Assembly: GCA_021324335.1 (NCBI GenBank)
Contig: JAJPJH010000020.1
Location: forward strand, 22,547 to 86,546
Direction: 5' to 3'
DNA length: 64,000 bases
From: Gammaproteobacteria bacterium
GTDB taxonomy: Bacteria > Pseudomonadota > Gammaproteobacteria > DSM-16500
Part shown: piece by piece, positions 1 to 9,667 of the stretch
Numbering within the stretch: position 1 is the first letter of the stretch
Layout: every line of letters begins with the position of its first letter
The notes under the pieces: model-generated
Database searches by the model: none
What the model was told of the DNA's origin: nothing
The model's input: only the letters and a program-made list of their open reading frames with translations
Program-made: the position numbers and the translations under genes

Positions 1-183
1 CGTATTTGGCGCGTGGCAGAGGGGTTAGAATGCGGAATGGTGGGAATTAATACGGGCATTCTTTCAACCGAAGTAGCCCCATTTGGTGGCATCAAGCAAT
101 CTGGTATCGGACGAGAAGGATCGAAGTACGGCATTGATCCCTATGTTGAAATTAAATATTTATGCATGGGAACCGGTAACTAA
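1..183 (+). CDS. gabD: Succinate-semialdehyde dehydrogenase, C-terminal end (partial)
   Basis: Only the last 60 codons are present; the frame is open at base 1 and stops at TAA 181-183. The tail contains [14 protein letters not shown] and then [19 protein letters not shown], the C-terminal signature of the NAD(P)-dependent aldehyde dehydrogenase superfamily. The wording is that of GabD-type enzymes, which oxidise succinate semialdehyde to succinate at the end of the GABA shunt. The catalytic Cys and Glu lie upstream of the window, so substrate specificity cannot be confirmed here. Followed by a 128-bp non-coding gap. Confidence 0.85.
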   Translation, partial: RIWRVAEGLECGMVGINTGILSTEVAPFGGIKQSGIGREGSKYGIDPYVEIKYLCMGTGN

Positions 184-311
184 ATAAATTTTTCTTGTCT
201 TGCTTTTTATATTGGCTTTTGACAATAATTCTGCGTGTACATCCTAGAGTCAATAGTGGGGTTTCATTGCTAATTAATTGGCCATTAACTATAAGAAGAA
301 GGTAGATGTAG

Positions 312-3278
312 ATGAAGACGTCCGCACAATATCATGATTTAAATGATCTTTTATCCGCAATGAGTACAAGACAACCTAAGACAAATCTCAGATTTAATAT
401 TGTCGAACGAATGAATAGTTTAAGCATGGGAAAAATTGCAGAAAAACTAAAAGAAGGAAATTGTCCAGAAGGATTAAATATTATTTTTGGAAATGATTTA
501 GGTGCAGGAACAACAATATTGATGGATGCGCTCAAAGATAAAAATTGTCCGAAAAATATAACGCTTCAATTTGTTGATAATGATATAGGCAAGGAAGGAG
601 TAGAAGCAATTGCTAAATTAATTGAAAGTGCAGAGCGTCCAGAAGAATTAAAAATTGTGCTTGCAAAGAATAACCTTCGTGTGAAGGGAACAAAAAGAAT
701 CGCTGAAGCTGTTAAGAGCGCAAAAGGCCAGCAAGCACTGACAGTCGTCATTGCGTATGACAAGATTGGAGAAGAAGGAGCACAAGCAATTGCTGAAGCA
801 CTGACTAACCCAAGACGTGCGCCTAGGGTGCAAATCAAACTGCATGAAAATGATGTAAGAATTGAAAAAGTAAATGAAAAAATAGAAGTGCTTCTTCGCT
901 CTCGAAAAGAATTGAAACAAGCCCCGCCTACTAACGAGCTGACTTCTTTTATAGCTCGAAGATTTGAAGAAAAAAAAATAAATAATCAATCTGTTTTAAA
1001 ATTTAAAGGCGATCAAGTTTCTGAAGAAGATATAGAAGATTTAATTGAAGAATTAAGAAAGACATCAACTTCATTTCAATTGAGATTGCCTTCCAATGCA
1101 TTCGACTTATTTTCTATGAAAATTTTTTTAAAACTCCCTTTAGATTCTTTAACAATTTGTAAATTGCGCGAAGACGCAGCTAACTATTTCTATGAACAAG
1201 GAAATAAAGCTGTAAAAGAAGGAGATATAACGCGCGCGCAGCAATATTTAAACGATACAGTGGAGATGACGCAGGCTGCTAAGGGTGAAAGTAAGAGTAA
1301 AATAATTGCTGAATTAAAACGACAATATGAACAATTTTTGAAGCAGCCACACAATCTTCGCAAGCAGGTTAATTTTTTACAGCGTATTATTCAATCTTGC
1401 GTTAAGTATGAAGAATATCCTGATCTTTATCCTCATTATCAAGCAATCAAAAGAAAAGATATAGCAGAATTATGCTTTTTAAAGGGGAAGGGAGTGGATT
1501 TTAATCTGCCAGATATGGATGGAAATACCGCCTTACATTTTGCGGTAACCCTTTTCAAGGGAGAAAATGCTACTACCCGTTACCTAATGTTAGCGGACGC
1601 ACAGCCGCATTTACAAAACAAGAAGGGTCAAAAGCCAGCTGATATTATGCTGAAACAGGGAAATTTTGACGGCGGTACGTTAAAGATGAGAGATCAGGTA
1701 AGAGAGCTCTCCCGTAAAACGCGGAAACTAGAGAAAGAAAAAAAGGATAATCTCTTGGTTAGAATACGCACCCTTGTTCCTGATCAGATCACACAAGACG
1801 AGATGCTTTGCAAGAGCATAAAAGACAGATTAAATGGCTTAATAAAAGCTAGTCAGGATCTAAAAGAGGCGACTGAGAAATTAAAAAATAAAAACTTACT
1901 TTCTGCAGAGAGTGTCAAGAATTATCTTTTCAATGAAGTTAAAGAAAATCTACTCAAGGAATGCGGTTTAAAAGAACTGCCTCATCTCGAGCAAATAAAA
2001 GAGCTGCAAGCACTTTGTGATGAGAGTCGTACAAGGAAACCGATCGAATCTCATCTTATGGAATCAGTAGTAGAATCCACAATAAAGAATACTTGTTTAG
2101 ATCCGGTAAAAAAGTCGCGGTTTTTAGCTAAATTTAGCGCAATGGAATTACCTGATAATATAGAGGATATTGAAGCAATTAAAAAATATAATCAAGAAAA
2201 GCAGACTGAGTATGATTTTCGTCTTAAGCAGTTGTTGCAAGCTTGTGGTTTGAATAAGCAGCCTGATAATCGTGTTCTCAATGCACTTGTTGCTTATGCT
2301 GAATTATCTCGATTTCAAGATTACTATTTTAATTTAAAGGGATTGTGTAACAAATATCAAAGCATCGGTCCCATTTTAGCAAGCGATAAGCACTTGGTTT
2401 ATCAAGAAGATAGGGGTGAACAGGAAGAATTAATTTTATTCTTGCAAAGCTTGTATGCGATGATGAGTTATCAGACCGAGGTATATTTGAAGCCGCCTCA
2501 GGATCCAGAGCATCAAGCGAGTTTGTTAAAGAAATACGCGAGTGAATTATTAAAACTAATTTCAGATTATGTGTTAATTAAAGAGCTTTCACCAGCATTA
2601 CGGGAGATTTTAAATAAAACTTATCAAGGTCAAACTCAAGCTCAATCTATTAAAGAAGCGGAGCCGCCAAAGTCTACGCACTCAACGTTGCAGGAGGCCC
2701 TTACTCTTAAGGCGAAACAATTGAAGCCTGTATGTCAAAACTTCCCACCCAAGCGAGAGCCTTCTCCTTCAGATAATAATGTGTTGAAAATCATGCTATC
2801 TCGTTTACCGGAAAGGCTTCAGGAAGATAACGAGAAAAATGAGATAACGATAACCGATAGGAAAGACGATGAATGGGGAATAGATGAAGGTTTTGAGAGA
2901 GATGAAGATAAGCAAGGAGAAGAAAAGCAAGAGCAAAAACAAACACACAAACAAACACACAAACAAACACACAAACAAACACAAAAACAAACACAAGCAC
3001 CAGCAGAAAAAAGCGATAAAAACTCACTTTTATGCAAATCAGGTATACAACCTCTAAGCTCCATTCGTGTAGATGATGATGCGAATGCGGCGCTTAGGTT
3101 AAAATTAGGGAAAATGCGTCGTGCTGCTAATTTTTCCAACAATGAACTTGAAGAAGCGGAGCAACAACCTGAATCCGCTGCCTCAGCATGGTGTGGAATG
3201 TATTCAAATAGCAAGCAAGCATCGAGTCAATCTCAGGAGCCTGCACCTGTAGAATTGAACAAATCCGGCAGCCCTTAA
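312..3278 (+). CDS. Large LRR/ankyrin-repeat protein, effector-like
   Basis: A 988-residue hydrophilic protein without signal peptide or membrane segment. Residues about 40-190 contain ribonuclease-inhibitor-type leucine-rich repeats (units such as NDIGKEGVEAIAKLI and DKIGEEGAQAIAEAL). Residues about 398-450 form an ankyrin-like unit (GNTALHFAVTLF). The rest is predicted helical and charged, with likely coiled coil around 460-560. Near the C-terminus five KQTH/KQTQ units form a low-complexity linker. ATG at 312 is preceded by an AG-rich stretch (aagaagaaggtag) that can act as ribosome binding site. Combining LRR and ankyrin repeats in a cytosolic protein is typical of secreted effectors of Legionella/Coxiella-type bacteria, but no catalytic domain was recognised and secretion is inferred. 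Confidence 0.75.
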   Translation: MKTSAQYHDLNDLLSAMSTRQPKTNLRFNIVERMNSLSMGKIAEKLKEGNCPEGLNIIFGNDLGAGTTILMDALKDKNCPKNITLQFVDNDIGKEGVEAIAKLIESAERPEELKIVLAKNNLRVKGTKRIAEAVKSAKGQQALTVVIAYDKIGEEGAQAIAEALTNPRRAPRVQIKLHENDVRIEKVNEKIEVLLRSRKELKQAPPTNELTSFIARRFEEKKINNQSVLKFKGDQVSEEDIEDLIEELRKTSTSFQLRLPSNAFDLFSMKIFLKLPLDSLTICKLREDAANYFYEQGNKAVKEGDITRAQQYLNDTVEMTQAAKGESKSKIIAELKRQYEQFLKQPHNLRKQVNFLQRIIQSCVKYEEYPDLYPHYQAIKRKDIAELCFLKGKGVDFNLPDMDGNTALHFAVTLFKGENATTRYLMLADAQPHLQNKKGQKPADIMLKQGNFDGGTLKMRDQVRELSRKTRKLEKEKKDNLLVRIRTLVPDQITQDEMLCKSIKDRLNGLIKASQDLKEATEKLKNKNLLSAESVKNYLFNEVKENLLKECGLKELPHLEQIKELQALCDESRTRKPIESHLMESVVESTIKNTCLDPVKKSRFLAKFSAMELPDNIEDIEAIKKYNQEKQTEYDFRLKQLLQACGLNKQPDNRVLNALVAYAELSRFQDYYFNLKGLCNKYQSIGPILASDKHLVYQEDRGEQEELILFLQSLYAMMSYQTEVYLKPPQDPEHQASLLKKYASELLKLISDYVLIKELSPALREILNKTYQGQTQAQSIKEAEPPKSTHSTLQEALTLKAKQLKPVCQNFPPKREPSPSDNNVLKIMLSRLPERLQEDNEKNEITITDRKDDEWGIDEGFERDEDKQGEEKQEQKQTHKQTHKQTHKQTQKQTQAPAEKSDKNSLLCKSGIQPLSSIRVDDDANAALRLKLGKMRRAANFSNNELEEAEQQPESAASAWCGMYSNSKQASSQSQEPAPVELNKSGSP
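2937..2996 (+). repeat. Five tandem 12-bp units encoding KQT(H/Q)
   Basis: Five consecutive 12-bp units of the form aaacaaacacac lie inside the LRR/ankyrin gene and encode KQTH three times and then KQTQ twice. The unit is a multiple of three, so slippage would change linker length without breaking the frame. The antisense strand is open here only because of the repeat's composition. Confidence 0.9.
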
Positions 3279-3289
3279 CAGCTAATAAA

Positions 3290-3324
3290 GCCGTCGTACT
3301 GTGTTTTATTTATAGTACGACGGC
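3290..3324 (+). terminator. Strong hairpin after the LRR/ankyrin gene
   Basis: A perfect 11-bp inverted repeat (GCCGTCGTACT at 3290-3300 and AGTACGACGGC at 3314-3324) surrounds a 13-nt AT-rich loop, 12 bp after the stop codon at 3278. It is placed as a transcription terminator, but no clear T-run follows the right arm, so it could instead stabilise the mRNA end. Confidence 0.5.
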
Positions 3325-3369
3325 AATGCTATATACTTTTGCCTCTAATTTCATCGTAAAAGAGGTAAT

Positions 3370-4137
3370 ATGTTCCACTTATCCCATCAATTGATGATGT
3401 TCTTATTATTCTCCACCGGCCTCCTCGCTGCTACGGTGGATGCCATCGCGGGGGGTGGTGGTTTGATTAGTTTGCCTGTCTTGCTGTGGGTAGGGATCCC
3501 ACCGCACATTGCTTTAGGAACGAATAAGCTCCAAGCAACCACCGGCACATTTGTTGCAACTACCAGTTATTATCGTCGTGGATGGTTTTCCTTAACGACA
3601 ATTTATAAAGGCTTAATTTTTGGTTTCCTCGGTGCTGTTGCAGGTGCCTTAACAGGTCAAGTAGTGAGTAGTCATATTTTAAGATATATTATCCCCGCTT
3701 TATTATTATTCGTTTTGCTATATACCTTATTTTCTCCTCGCTTAGGGATGGAAGAACACAAACCGAAAATGGATGAATTTTGGTTTTATATCATTTTCGG
3801 TTTTATCATGGGCTTTTATGATGGATTTTTCGGTCCGGGGACAGGATCATTTTGGGTATTTGCACTGACTTTTTTTCTCGGATATCAATTTATTAAAGCG
3901 ACGGCTTATGCCAAAGTGTTTAATTTAAAAAGTAATATTATCGCCACTGTTTGTTTTGCATTAGGCCATAACATTGATTATAGGATTGCTTTGAGTATGG
4001 CAGCAGGGCAGATCATCGGTGGGCAATTGGGGGCGCATCTTGCTATTAAAAAAGGGGCAAAATTAATTCGTCCTTTGTTTATTTCTGTGGTTTCGATGAC
4101 GATTGTAGGGTTGGCTTATAGTACTTATTTTAGCTGA
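3370..4137 (+). CDS. TauE/SafE (TSUP) family membrane exporter
   Basis: A 255-residue polytopic membrane protein of normal length for the TauE/SafE family (sulfite/organosulfonate exporters and related permeases). Family hallmarks seen: the N-terminal helix ending in VDAIAGGGGLISLP, the following GTNKLQATTG segment, and the second-half repeat FYDGFFGPGTGSFW, which mirrors the first as expected for the internally duplicated fold. ATG at 3370 follows an AGAGG Shine-Dalgarno. Its last bases overlap the convergent GH18 gene by 8 bp. The transported anion cannot be told from sequence; TauE members handle sulfite, sulfoacetate, thiosulfate and similar anions. Confidence 0.85.
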   Translation: MFHLSHQLMMFLLFSTGLLAATVDAIAGGGGLISLPVLLWVGIPPHIALGTNKLQATTGTFVATTSYYRRGWFSLTTIYKGLIFGFLGAVAGALTGQVVSSHILRYIIPALLLFVLLYTLFSPRLGMEEHKPKMDEFWFYIIFGFIMGFYDGFFGPGTGSFWVFALTFFLGYQFIKATAYAKVFNLKSNIIATVCFALGHNIDYRIALSMAAGQIIGGQLGAHLAIKKGAKLIRPLFISVVSMTIVGLAYSTYFS

Positions 4138-5185
4138 TGACCCGCCAAATTCGCTTATCTTCTGTTCCTATGCGGAAAATAGAGACCCCACGCAGATGAT
4201 ATTTTTTAGCTAACGATAATTTCACTTTAAATGAATTCACATCTTCCAAATAAACATATTCATTTAACCAATGATGCTCATAAACGGCATAATGCACTTT
4301 ATCTATTTTATTCCAAGCAATCTTCGAATGATTTTTTTCAATAATATTTTTCGCATCTAAATAAGCAATTTCCAAACGCTGTGTGGAAACGCGCGTTGAG
4401 AAAGGGGCGGGGCCGGTGTACCAATAAAGTGAATAAGCAGGAATGCCTAATGAAATTTTGCGTGCTGGCATATATTTTAACGTTTGCCGAATCGCTGCTT
4501 CTACCCATGCGGCGCTGGCTGTTGGCCCGGGTGTTGTCCCTTCCGGATGTTGGTTGTAAGCCATAATGGTGACAAAATCACTGCATTGACCCAATGCTTT
4601 TAAATCATAAGCGCCCGACCAATTTTGGTAAGTCTTTTTTAAAAACAATGAACTTTGCAAATCATCAGTGAACGCTGGAATGACAGCATAACTCACAGCA
4701 AAACCGGCTTGATGTAATCTTTCAGCTGCGAGTTGAAAAAAATGCGTTAGTGCTGCTTTGTCTTGAATGGAAATCATTTCAAAATCAAATTGCACGCCGT
4801 AGAGATGATATTTTTGACATTCAGCGAGAAGAAATGCCAGAGCGTTTTCTTGTGCCGTGTCAGAGGAGAGGAATTGATGGACTTTGGCTTGATCAAAACC
4901 CACATTGGTAGCCATTGCCATTAATTTAATGGAATGGGCTTGCGCTAGCTCGGCTAATTCGGGATTAAGATAGCCGGATACTTTTCCAGTTTCGTCAATT
5001 TGGTAAGCTTGGGAGATGAGAATGCGGATGGCATGAGCGTGTTGTTTGACAAGCGATAGGGTTTGATTGAGAGCGGCAATTTGTTGCGGATTGGTATGTA
5101 ATACATAAAAGGTATTCTCTGTTCCGAAGCCAATAGAACAGAAAAATACACAACATAATGCAATAATGTGGTTGACCCATCTCAT
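4130..5185 (-). CDS. Secreted glycoside hydrolase family 18 protein
   Basis: A 351-residue protein with an N-terminal signal peptide (hydrophobic residues 6-20), so exported. The TIM-barrel signature GVQFDFEMI places the DxE motif at D134/E136; E136 is the expected acid/base catalyst of GH18. Later barrel motifs include FVTIMAYNQH and SLGIPAYSLYWY. The pattern resembles the YdhD/spore-hydrolase-like branch of GH18, which acts on N-acetylglucosamine-containing glycans (chitin, peptidoglycan), rather than large chitinases with binding modules. The gene is single and converges on the TauE gene. Substrate remains inferred. Confidence 0.82.
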   Translation of the reverse strand: MRWVNHIIALCCVFFCSIGFGTENTFYVLHTNPQQIAALNQTLSLVKQHAHAIRILISQAYQIDETGKVSGYLNPELAELAQAHSIKLMAMATNVGFDQAKVHQFLSSDTAQENALAFLLAECQKYHLYGVQFDFEMISIQDKAALTHFFQLAAERLHQAGFAVSYAVIPAFTDDLQSSLFLKKTYQNWSGAYDLKALGQCSDFVTIMAYNQHPEGTTPGPTASAAWVEAAIRQTLKYMPARKISLGIPAYSLYWYTGPAPFSTRVSTQRLEIAYLDAKNIIEKNHSKIAWNKIDKVHYAVYEHHWLNEYVYLEDVNSFKVKLSLAKKYHLRGVSIFRIGTEDKRIWRVIS

Positions 5186-5262
5186 GATTAGCAGCTTTGG
5201 ATTGACTTGATGGCTTATTGTATAAATTGTTCAAATTATTGTCAACCATGCCCTCCGCAAGC

Positions 5263-6159
5263 TTAACTGCGTGGACTGGGAGGAGGAAAAGTGATTGCTG
5301 TCTGTATTAATTGCTCTCCCTGGGAGCGACGGTAAAAGAAACTGGAAAAATAATAATTAAAGCTAAATTCACCTATCTTTTTCATGAAAGTGAAACTTGC
5401 TAGATATTCATTTACCGATTTCAAAAATTCTACGCCCATATTTCCCATTGTATCTTGGAAGATAGTTTTATTTTGGGCGCAAAATTTTAAAAAATCATTT
5501 AATCGATTATTGCTATTATCTTCGCTATCCAGAATTTTATACATCGTGACAATCAGGTTACCTTTTACATTAAAGACATCTTCCTGCTGTTGGAATACGA
5601 TGTCACTTTTTATATTGTCATTTTCTTCATTACATCTTTCTGCTTCTAATAACTGAGAAAGAACACTGTATTTTTCAGGCATAGAAAGCTTTTCCATTTG
5701 ATGCGACTTTATTCCTAATTTTTTAATGACAGGATCAATAATTTCATCCATTGCTTTAATACAGGATTCAATAAAAATAACTATTTTTTCTTCCATTTTA
5801 AATTCTTCAACAGCTAATTTTAGTTTTTCTGCTTCATCAGCAGGAGTTGGTGCATTTATAGTTAATTTATAATCAATAGCAGAAAAAAGATTAGTGACAT
5901 GAAAGCTATTTTCATCCGTATTGTCTTCAGGCTGAAAAAAGGATAAGTGGTTCTTTATTTTTTCTAACTCATTTTTATCATCTGGTAATAATACAATGGT
6001 TAGAGGGAATAAATCATCATTACCCATGGAAGAGCCAATAGCCCCTTTTCCCGCTCGGACCATTGTTTTGTTAAAAATAGTAAGCCACCGAAGCATTTCC
6101 TTTGTGGCATTTTCATCCGGAAGTTGTAGTATATTTTTGAAAAGTTCTTTTATGATCAT
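5263..6159 (-). CDS. Hypothetical acidic helical protein
   Basis: A 298-residue protein that I do not recognise. It is hydrophilic, mostly helical by composition and rich in Glu/Asn/Lys, has no signal peptide or membrane segment, and ends in a proline-rich tail (FPPPSPRS). Start choice: the ATG at 6159 has AGGA seven bases upstream. A longer in-frame ATG at 6198 has no Shine-Dalgarno and would overlap the start of the divergent Mut7-C gene, so the shorter form (beginning MIIKELFKN) is preferred. Base composition matches the other unknown proteins in the window. Confidence 0.6.
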   Translation of the reverse strand: MIIKELFKNILQLPDENATKEMLRWLTIFNKTMVRAGKGAIGSSMGNDDLFPLTIVLLPDDKNELEKIKNHLSFFQPEDNTDENSFHVTNLFSAIDYKLTINAPTPADEAEKLKLAVEEFKMEEKIVIFIESCIKAMDEIIDPVIKKLGIKSHQMEKLSMPEKYSVLSQLLEAERCNEENDNIKSDIVFQQQEDVFNVKGNLIVTMYKILDSEDNSNNRLNDFLKFCAQNKTIFQDTMGNMGVEFLKSVNEYLASFTFMKKIGEFSFNYYFSSFFYRRSQGEQLIQTAITFPPPSPRS

Positions 6160-6196
6160 AAGAGCATCCTGTTTTGTATTATTTAAGGAACGTCCC

Positions 6197-6946
6197 ATGT
6201 CTTTTATTATGGCATATTTTCGATTCTATGAAGAGCTTAATGATTTTCTGCCGGCAGAAAAACGAAAAGCCACCTTTTCCCACCAATTTGCTGCCTCGGC
6301 TTCTATTAAAGACATCATCGAATCGCTCGGCGTGCCTCATACTGAAATTGATTTAATTTTAGTGAATGGTAAGTCTATTGATTTTTCTTACTTATTGCAA
6401 GAAGGTGATCGGGTTTCTGTCTATCCCGTTTTTGAAGCAGTAGATATTACCCCCGTTATTAAATTACGTCCTTCACCATTACGCATCACGCGTTTTATTT
6501 TAGATGTCCATTTAGGTAAGTTGGCACGTTATCTACGCCTATTAGGATTCGATACTTTATACGATACTGACTATAAAGATGATGAAATTATTAGTATTGC
6601 GGAAAAAGAAAAGCGGATTATTTTGACGCGCGATATTGGGTTATTGAAAAATAAAAAAGTGACCCATGGTTATTGGATGCGGGAAACTAGTCCTAAAAAA
6701 CAAGTGAAAGAAGTTTTTAATCGGTTTGATTTAGCGAGACAATGCCGGCCATTTAGTCGCTGTTTAGAATGTAATGGGGAAATTATTACGCTTCCATCAG
6801 ATCCTGCGATTTTGAAAACCATACCGGAAAAAGTGAAAGCGGTGCAAACTGATTTTTACCAGTGCAGCCAGTGCTCTCGCCTGTATTGGCAGGGAACACA
6901 TTATAATAAGCTGCGAGCAGTAGTAGCAGAATTTCTGCATTTCTAA
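6197..6946 (+). CDS. Mut7-C RNase domain protein with N-terminal ubiquitin-like domain
   Basis: A 249-residue protein. Residues 1-85 form a ThiS/MoaD-like beta-grasp domain (Ub-Mut7-C type; ends ...VSVYPVFE). From about residue 97 comes the Mut7-C PIN-like nuclease domain: [20 protein letters not shown], then a conserved acidic patch (DYKDDEI) and ILTRDIGLL, then a zinc ribbon with Cys pairs CLEC and CSQC. The family is predicted to act on RNA. ATG at 6197 is 6 bp after AAGGAA; a second ATG at 6209 is less well placed. The frame stays open further upstream, but that extension is antisense to the neighbouring gene. Confidence 0.8.
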   Translation: MSFIMAYFRFYEELNDFLPAEKRKATFSHQFAASASIKDIIESLGVPHTEIDLILVNGKSIDFSYLLQEGDRVSVYPVFEAVDITPVIKLRPSPLRITRFILDVHLGKLARYLRLLGFDTLYDTDYKDDEIISIAEKEKRIILTRDIGLLKNKKVTHGYWMRETSPKKQVKEVFNRFDLARQCRPFSRCLECNGEIITLPSDPAILKTIPEKVKAVQTDFYQCSQCSRLYWQGTHYNKLRAVVAEFLHF

Positions 6947-8460
6947 ATTTCGAATTTAATGCCTTGCGCCAACGGCAATGCCTTGCTCCAATTAATCGTA
7001 TTTGTTTGCCGGCGCATGTAAGCTTTCCATGCATCTGATCCTGCTTCTCGGCCCCCGCCAGTATCTTTTTCACCACCAAATGCACCACCAATTTCCGCGC
7101 CAGACGTGCCGATATTAATGTTAGCAATGCCACAATCACTGCCGCGTGCAGAGAGGAACGTCTCGGCATGTTGCAAATTATTAGTAAAGATAGCAGACGA
7201 TAAGCCAAAGTGAGAGTGATTCTGCATAGTAATAGCTTCATCCAATGTTTTATATTTCATCACATACAAAATCGGTGCAAAAGTTTCATTTTGAACCACC
7301 TCCCAATCATTGTTGGCTTCAATAATAGTAGGTTCAACAAAAAAACCAGCACGTTGAATGGCCTGACCGCCAGCTAATATTTTACCGCCTTGCTCTTTTG
7401 CTGCTGCCACCGTTTTAACAAATTGATCGACTGCATGCTGATCAATCAATGGGCCCATTAAATTTTTCTGATCTAATGGATCACCAATTGTTATTTTCTG
7501 ATAGGCTTTGATGAGCGCCTGAACGAGCTTGTCATAAATCGATTCGTGAATAATCAGTCGGCGTGTCGTCGTACAACGTTGTCCTGCTGTACCCACTGCA
7601 CCGAAAACAATAGCAGGAATAGCTAATTTCAAATCAGCATGTTCATCCACAATAATGGCATTATTCCCACTTAATTCTAATAACGCTTTGCCTAATCGGC
7701 GAGCCACCAGCGCATTAATTTCACGACCAACAGCACTGGAACCTGTAAACGAAACTAAGGGAATGCGAGTATCATTCACCATATTTTTTACATACTCATT
7801 ATTATCTGAAATAAATAATGAAAAAATGCCGCGATAACCATAACGATCTAATACACGATTACAAATATGTTGCACTGCAATCGCACATAAGGGTGTTTTC
7901 GGCGAAGGTTTCCAAATGACAGTATTGCCGCAAATCGCAGCAATAAAAGCATTCCATGACCACACAGCCACAGGAAAGTTAAATGCACTAATCACGCTGA
8001 TGACACCTAACGGATGCCATTGCTCATACATACGATGTTCCGGCCGTTCCGAATGCATGGTTTTACCATACAGCATACGCGATTGCCCAACGGCAAGATC
8101 CGCCATATCAATCATTTCCTGTACTTCACCGTCTCCTTCCTGTTTTGATTTACCCATTTCGAGCGACACTAAACTACCGAGTAAATCTTTATACTGACGC
8201 AATTCATCGCCAAGCGCCCGAATGATTTCACCTCGTTTAGGCGCAGGTAAATTTCGCCAAGATAAGAAAGCGTGCTGTGCTTCTTGCATAATATGCTCAT
8301 AATCTTTTATGCTCGCCCGATAAATCGAGGCAATTGCTTCGCCATTGGCAGGATTATAAGAAATAATTTCGCCTTCTTCTTTCGTATGCGCCCACCAATG
8401 GATTCCGCTACTTGCGCCGCTATTTTTAGCATTGAGATGAAGTGATTGTAAAAGTTCCAT
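6943..8460 (-). CDS. Aldehyde dehydrogenase, ALDH7/alpha-aminoadipic semialdehyde type
   Basis: A 505-residue enzyme of standard ALDH length. The N-terminal [15 protein letters not shown], the catalytic-cysteine motif [13 protein letters not shown] and the catalytic-glutamate motif LELSGNNAI are typical of ALDH7 (antiquitin; delta1-piperideine-6-carboxylate / alpha-aminoadipate semialdehyde dehydrogenase). Reaction: alpha-aminoadipate semialdehyde + NAD(P)+ to alpha-aminoadipate. It lies 15 bp downstream of a saccharopine dehydrogenase gene on the same strand, which supports a joint role in lysine catabolism. The stop overlaps the convergent Mut7-C gene by 4 bp. Confidence 0.87.
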   Translation of the reverse strand: MELLQSLHLNAKNSGASSGIHWWAHTKEEGEIISYNPANGEAIASIYRASIKDYEHIMQEAQHAFLSWRNLPAPKRGEIIRALGDELRQYKDLLGSLVSLEMGKSKQEGDGEVQEMIDMADLAVGQSRMLYGKTMHSERPEHRMYEQWHPLGVISVISAFNFPVAVWSWNAFIAAICGNTVIWKPSPKTPLCAIAVQHICNRVLDRYGYRGIFSLFISDNNEYVKNMVNDTRIPLVSFTGSSAVGREINALVARRLGKALLELSGNNAIIVDEHADLKLAIPAIVFGAVGTAGQRCTTTRRLIIHESIYDKLVQALIKAYQKITIGDPLDQKNLMGPLIDQHAVDQFVKTVAAAKEQGGKILAGGQAIQRAGFFVEPTIIEANNDWEVVQNETFAPILYVMKYKTLDEAITMQNHSHFGLSSAIFTNNLQHAETFLSARGSDCGIANINIGTSGAEIGGAFGGEKDTGGGREAGSDAWKAYMRRQTNTINWSKALPLAQGIKFEI

Positions 8461-8475
8461 GCGCTGCTCCCCACA

Positions 8476-9561
8476 TTAAGCGTAATAATCGCCGAATTGA
8501 TTTTGGATTAAATCATCAAAAGAAAATTGTTCCTGTCGAACAAAGCCGCTGTGTTTTCCTGGATTATGCAATACTAAATCAACAATAGAACAAATACCAG
8601 ACGCTGTCGTTAGCTGTATGGCAGACCAGCGATGGCCGTTTATTTTTTTAGGATAGAATTTTTTAACATAATTTTCTTCGATGAATTGATTATCTTGAAT
8701 GCCAGTGACAGAAACATATACCAGTACCACGTCTTGATAGGTTTTAGGAATTACATGTTCAAGAATACGTTTCAATGTTTCGCGATCTTCGTTTAATCGT
8801 AAGTCATTCATTAAGAATTTTATTTTTTCGCAATGACCTGGATAACGTATCGTTTTATAACTTAAATGTTTTACTTTGCCATGATATGTTTCAGCTAAAC
8901 TACCAATGCCTCCGGAGGTATTAAATGCTTCATAAGTTAAACCATCAATTTTAATTTCTTCTAATCCTTCAAGGGGTCGTAATTCAACAGGATGACCTTC
9001 TTCGACCGCTAAACAAGGATTACCATATTCATTAATCAACCCATCTGTTGACCAAGTGAGGGAGTATTGCAATGCGTTACTAATGTTAGTAGGTAATGCA
9101 CCCACACGCATTTTCACGGTATCTAATTGCGGAAAATTCTTCATTAAATGATTAGCAATAATGCTAATAAAGCCTGGAGCTAGTCCACATTGCGGTACAA
9201 AAGCACTGGAACTGTTTTTCGATGCCTCGAGTACCGCTTTAGTTGTTTCGACATCTTCTGTTAAATCGAAATAATGAATGTTGTGCTTCGCTGCAGCTTG
9301 AGCAATAGGAATATTGCAATAATAAGGTAGCGAAGAAATTACAGCTTCTACGTTGGATTTCTTGAAAAAATCAGACGTGGCATGGGTGTCTTTGGCATCC
9401 AGTTGTACGTATTGAAAGTTAGGTAGGGCTTTAAACTGGCTAGCGAGAGGATTTTCTGGTTGGATATCGGCGAGATAAACGAAATAATTGCTAGATTTAG
9501 TGAGCAGGAAAGTAATAAGCGAACCGATTTTACCTGCGCCGATGACGAGGACATGGTGCAT
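8476..9561 (-). CDS. Saccharopine dehydrogenase family protein
   Basis: A 361-residue NAD(P)-binding oxidoreductase. The Rossmann motif VLVIGAGKIGS opens the protein and the body (VPQCGLAPGFISIIANHL) matches the saccharopine dehydrogenase (glutamate-forming)/LYS9-like family. Expected reaction: saccharopine to glutamate plus alpha-aminoadipate semialdehyde, the substrate of the enzyme encoded next. The start at 9561 has AAGGAG seven bases upstream; a longer frame to 9600 adds 13 residues without a Shine-Dalgarno. The first enzyme of the route, lysine-ketoglutarate reductase, is not in the window. Confidence 0.83.
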   Translation of the reverse strand: MHHVLVIGAGKIGSLITFLLTKSSNYFVYLADIQPENPLASQFKALPNFQYVQLDAKDTHATSDFFKKSNVEAVISSLPYYCNIPIAQAAAKHNIHYFDLTEDVETTKAVLEASKNSSSAFVPQCGLAPGFISIIANHLMKNFPQLDTVKMRVGALPTNISNALQYSLTWSTDGLINEYGNPCLAVEEGHPVELRPLEGLEEIKIDGLTYEAFNTSGGIGSLAETYHGKVKHLSYKTIRYPGHCEKIKFLMNDLRLNEDRETLKRILEHVIPKTYQDVVLVYVSVTGIQDNQFIEENYVKKFYPKKINGHRWSAIQLTTASGICSIVDLVLHNPGKHSGFVRQEQFSFDDLIQNQFGDYYA

Positions 9562-9667
9562 AGTGTAACTCCTTTTTGGGATTCCATTTTTGTTGTGCAC
9601 TTTATTATCCTGAGGATAACAATGGGGCTATATCATAATGATGATGTAGCCATGATGGAAGTGTTTA

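Noticed and set aside
219..248. Perfect TTGACA upstream of the LRR/ankyrin gene
   Set aside because: No acceptable -10 box lies 16-18 bp downstream, so no promoter is called.
2791..3214. Minus-strand frames reading Val-Phe/Cys-Leu repeats
   Set aside because: They mirror the KQTH repeat DNA and have no coding features.
5996..6196. 67-codon N-terminal extension of the Mut7-C protein
   Set aside because: It is antisense to the neighbouring coding sequence, and the ATG at 6197 has a good ribosome binding site and matches the expected domain start.
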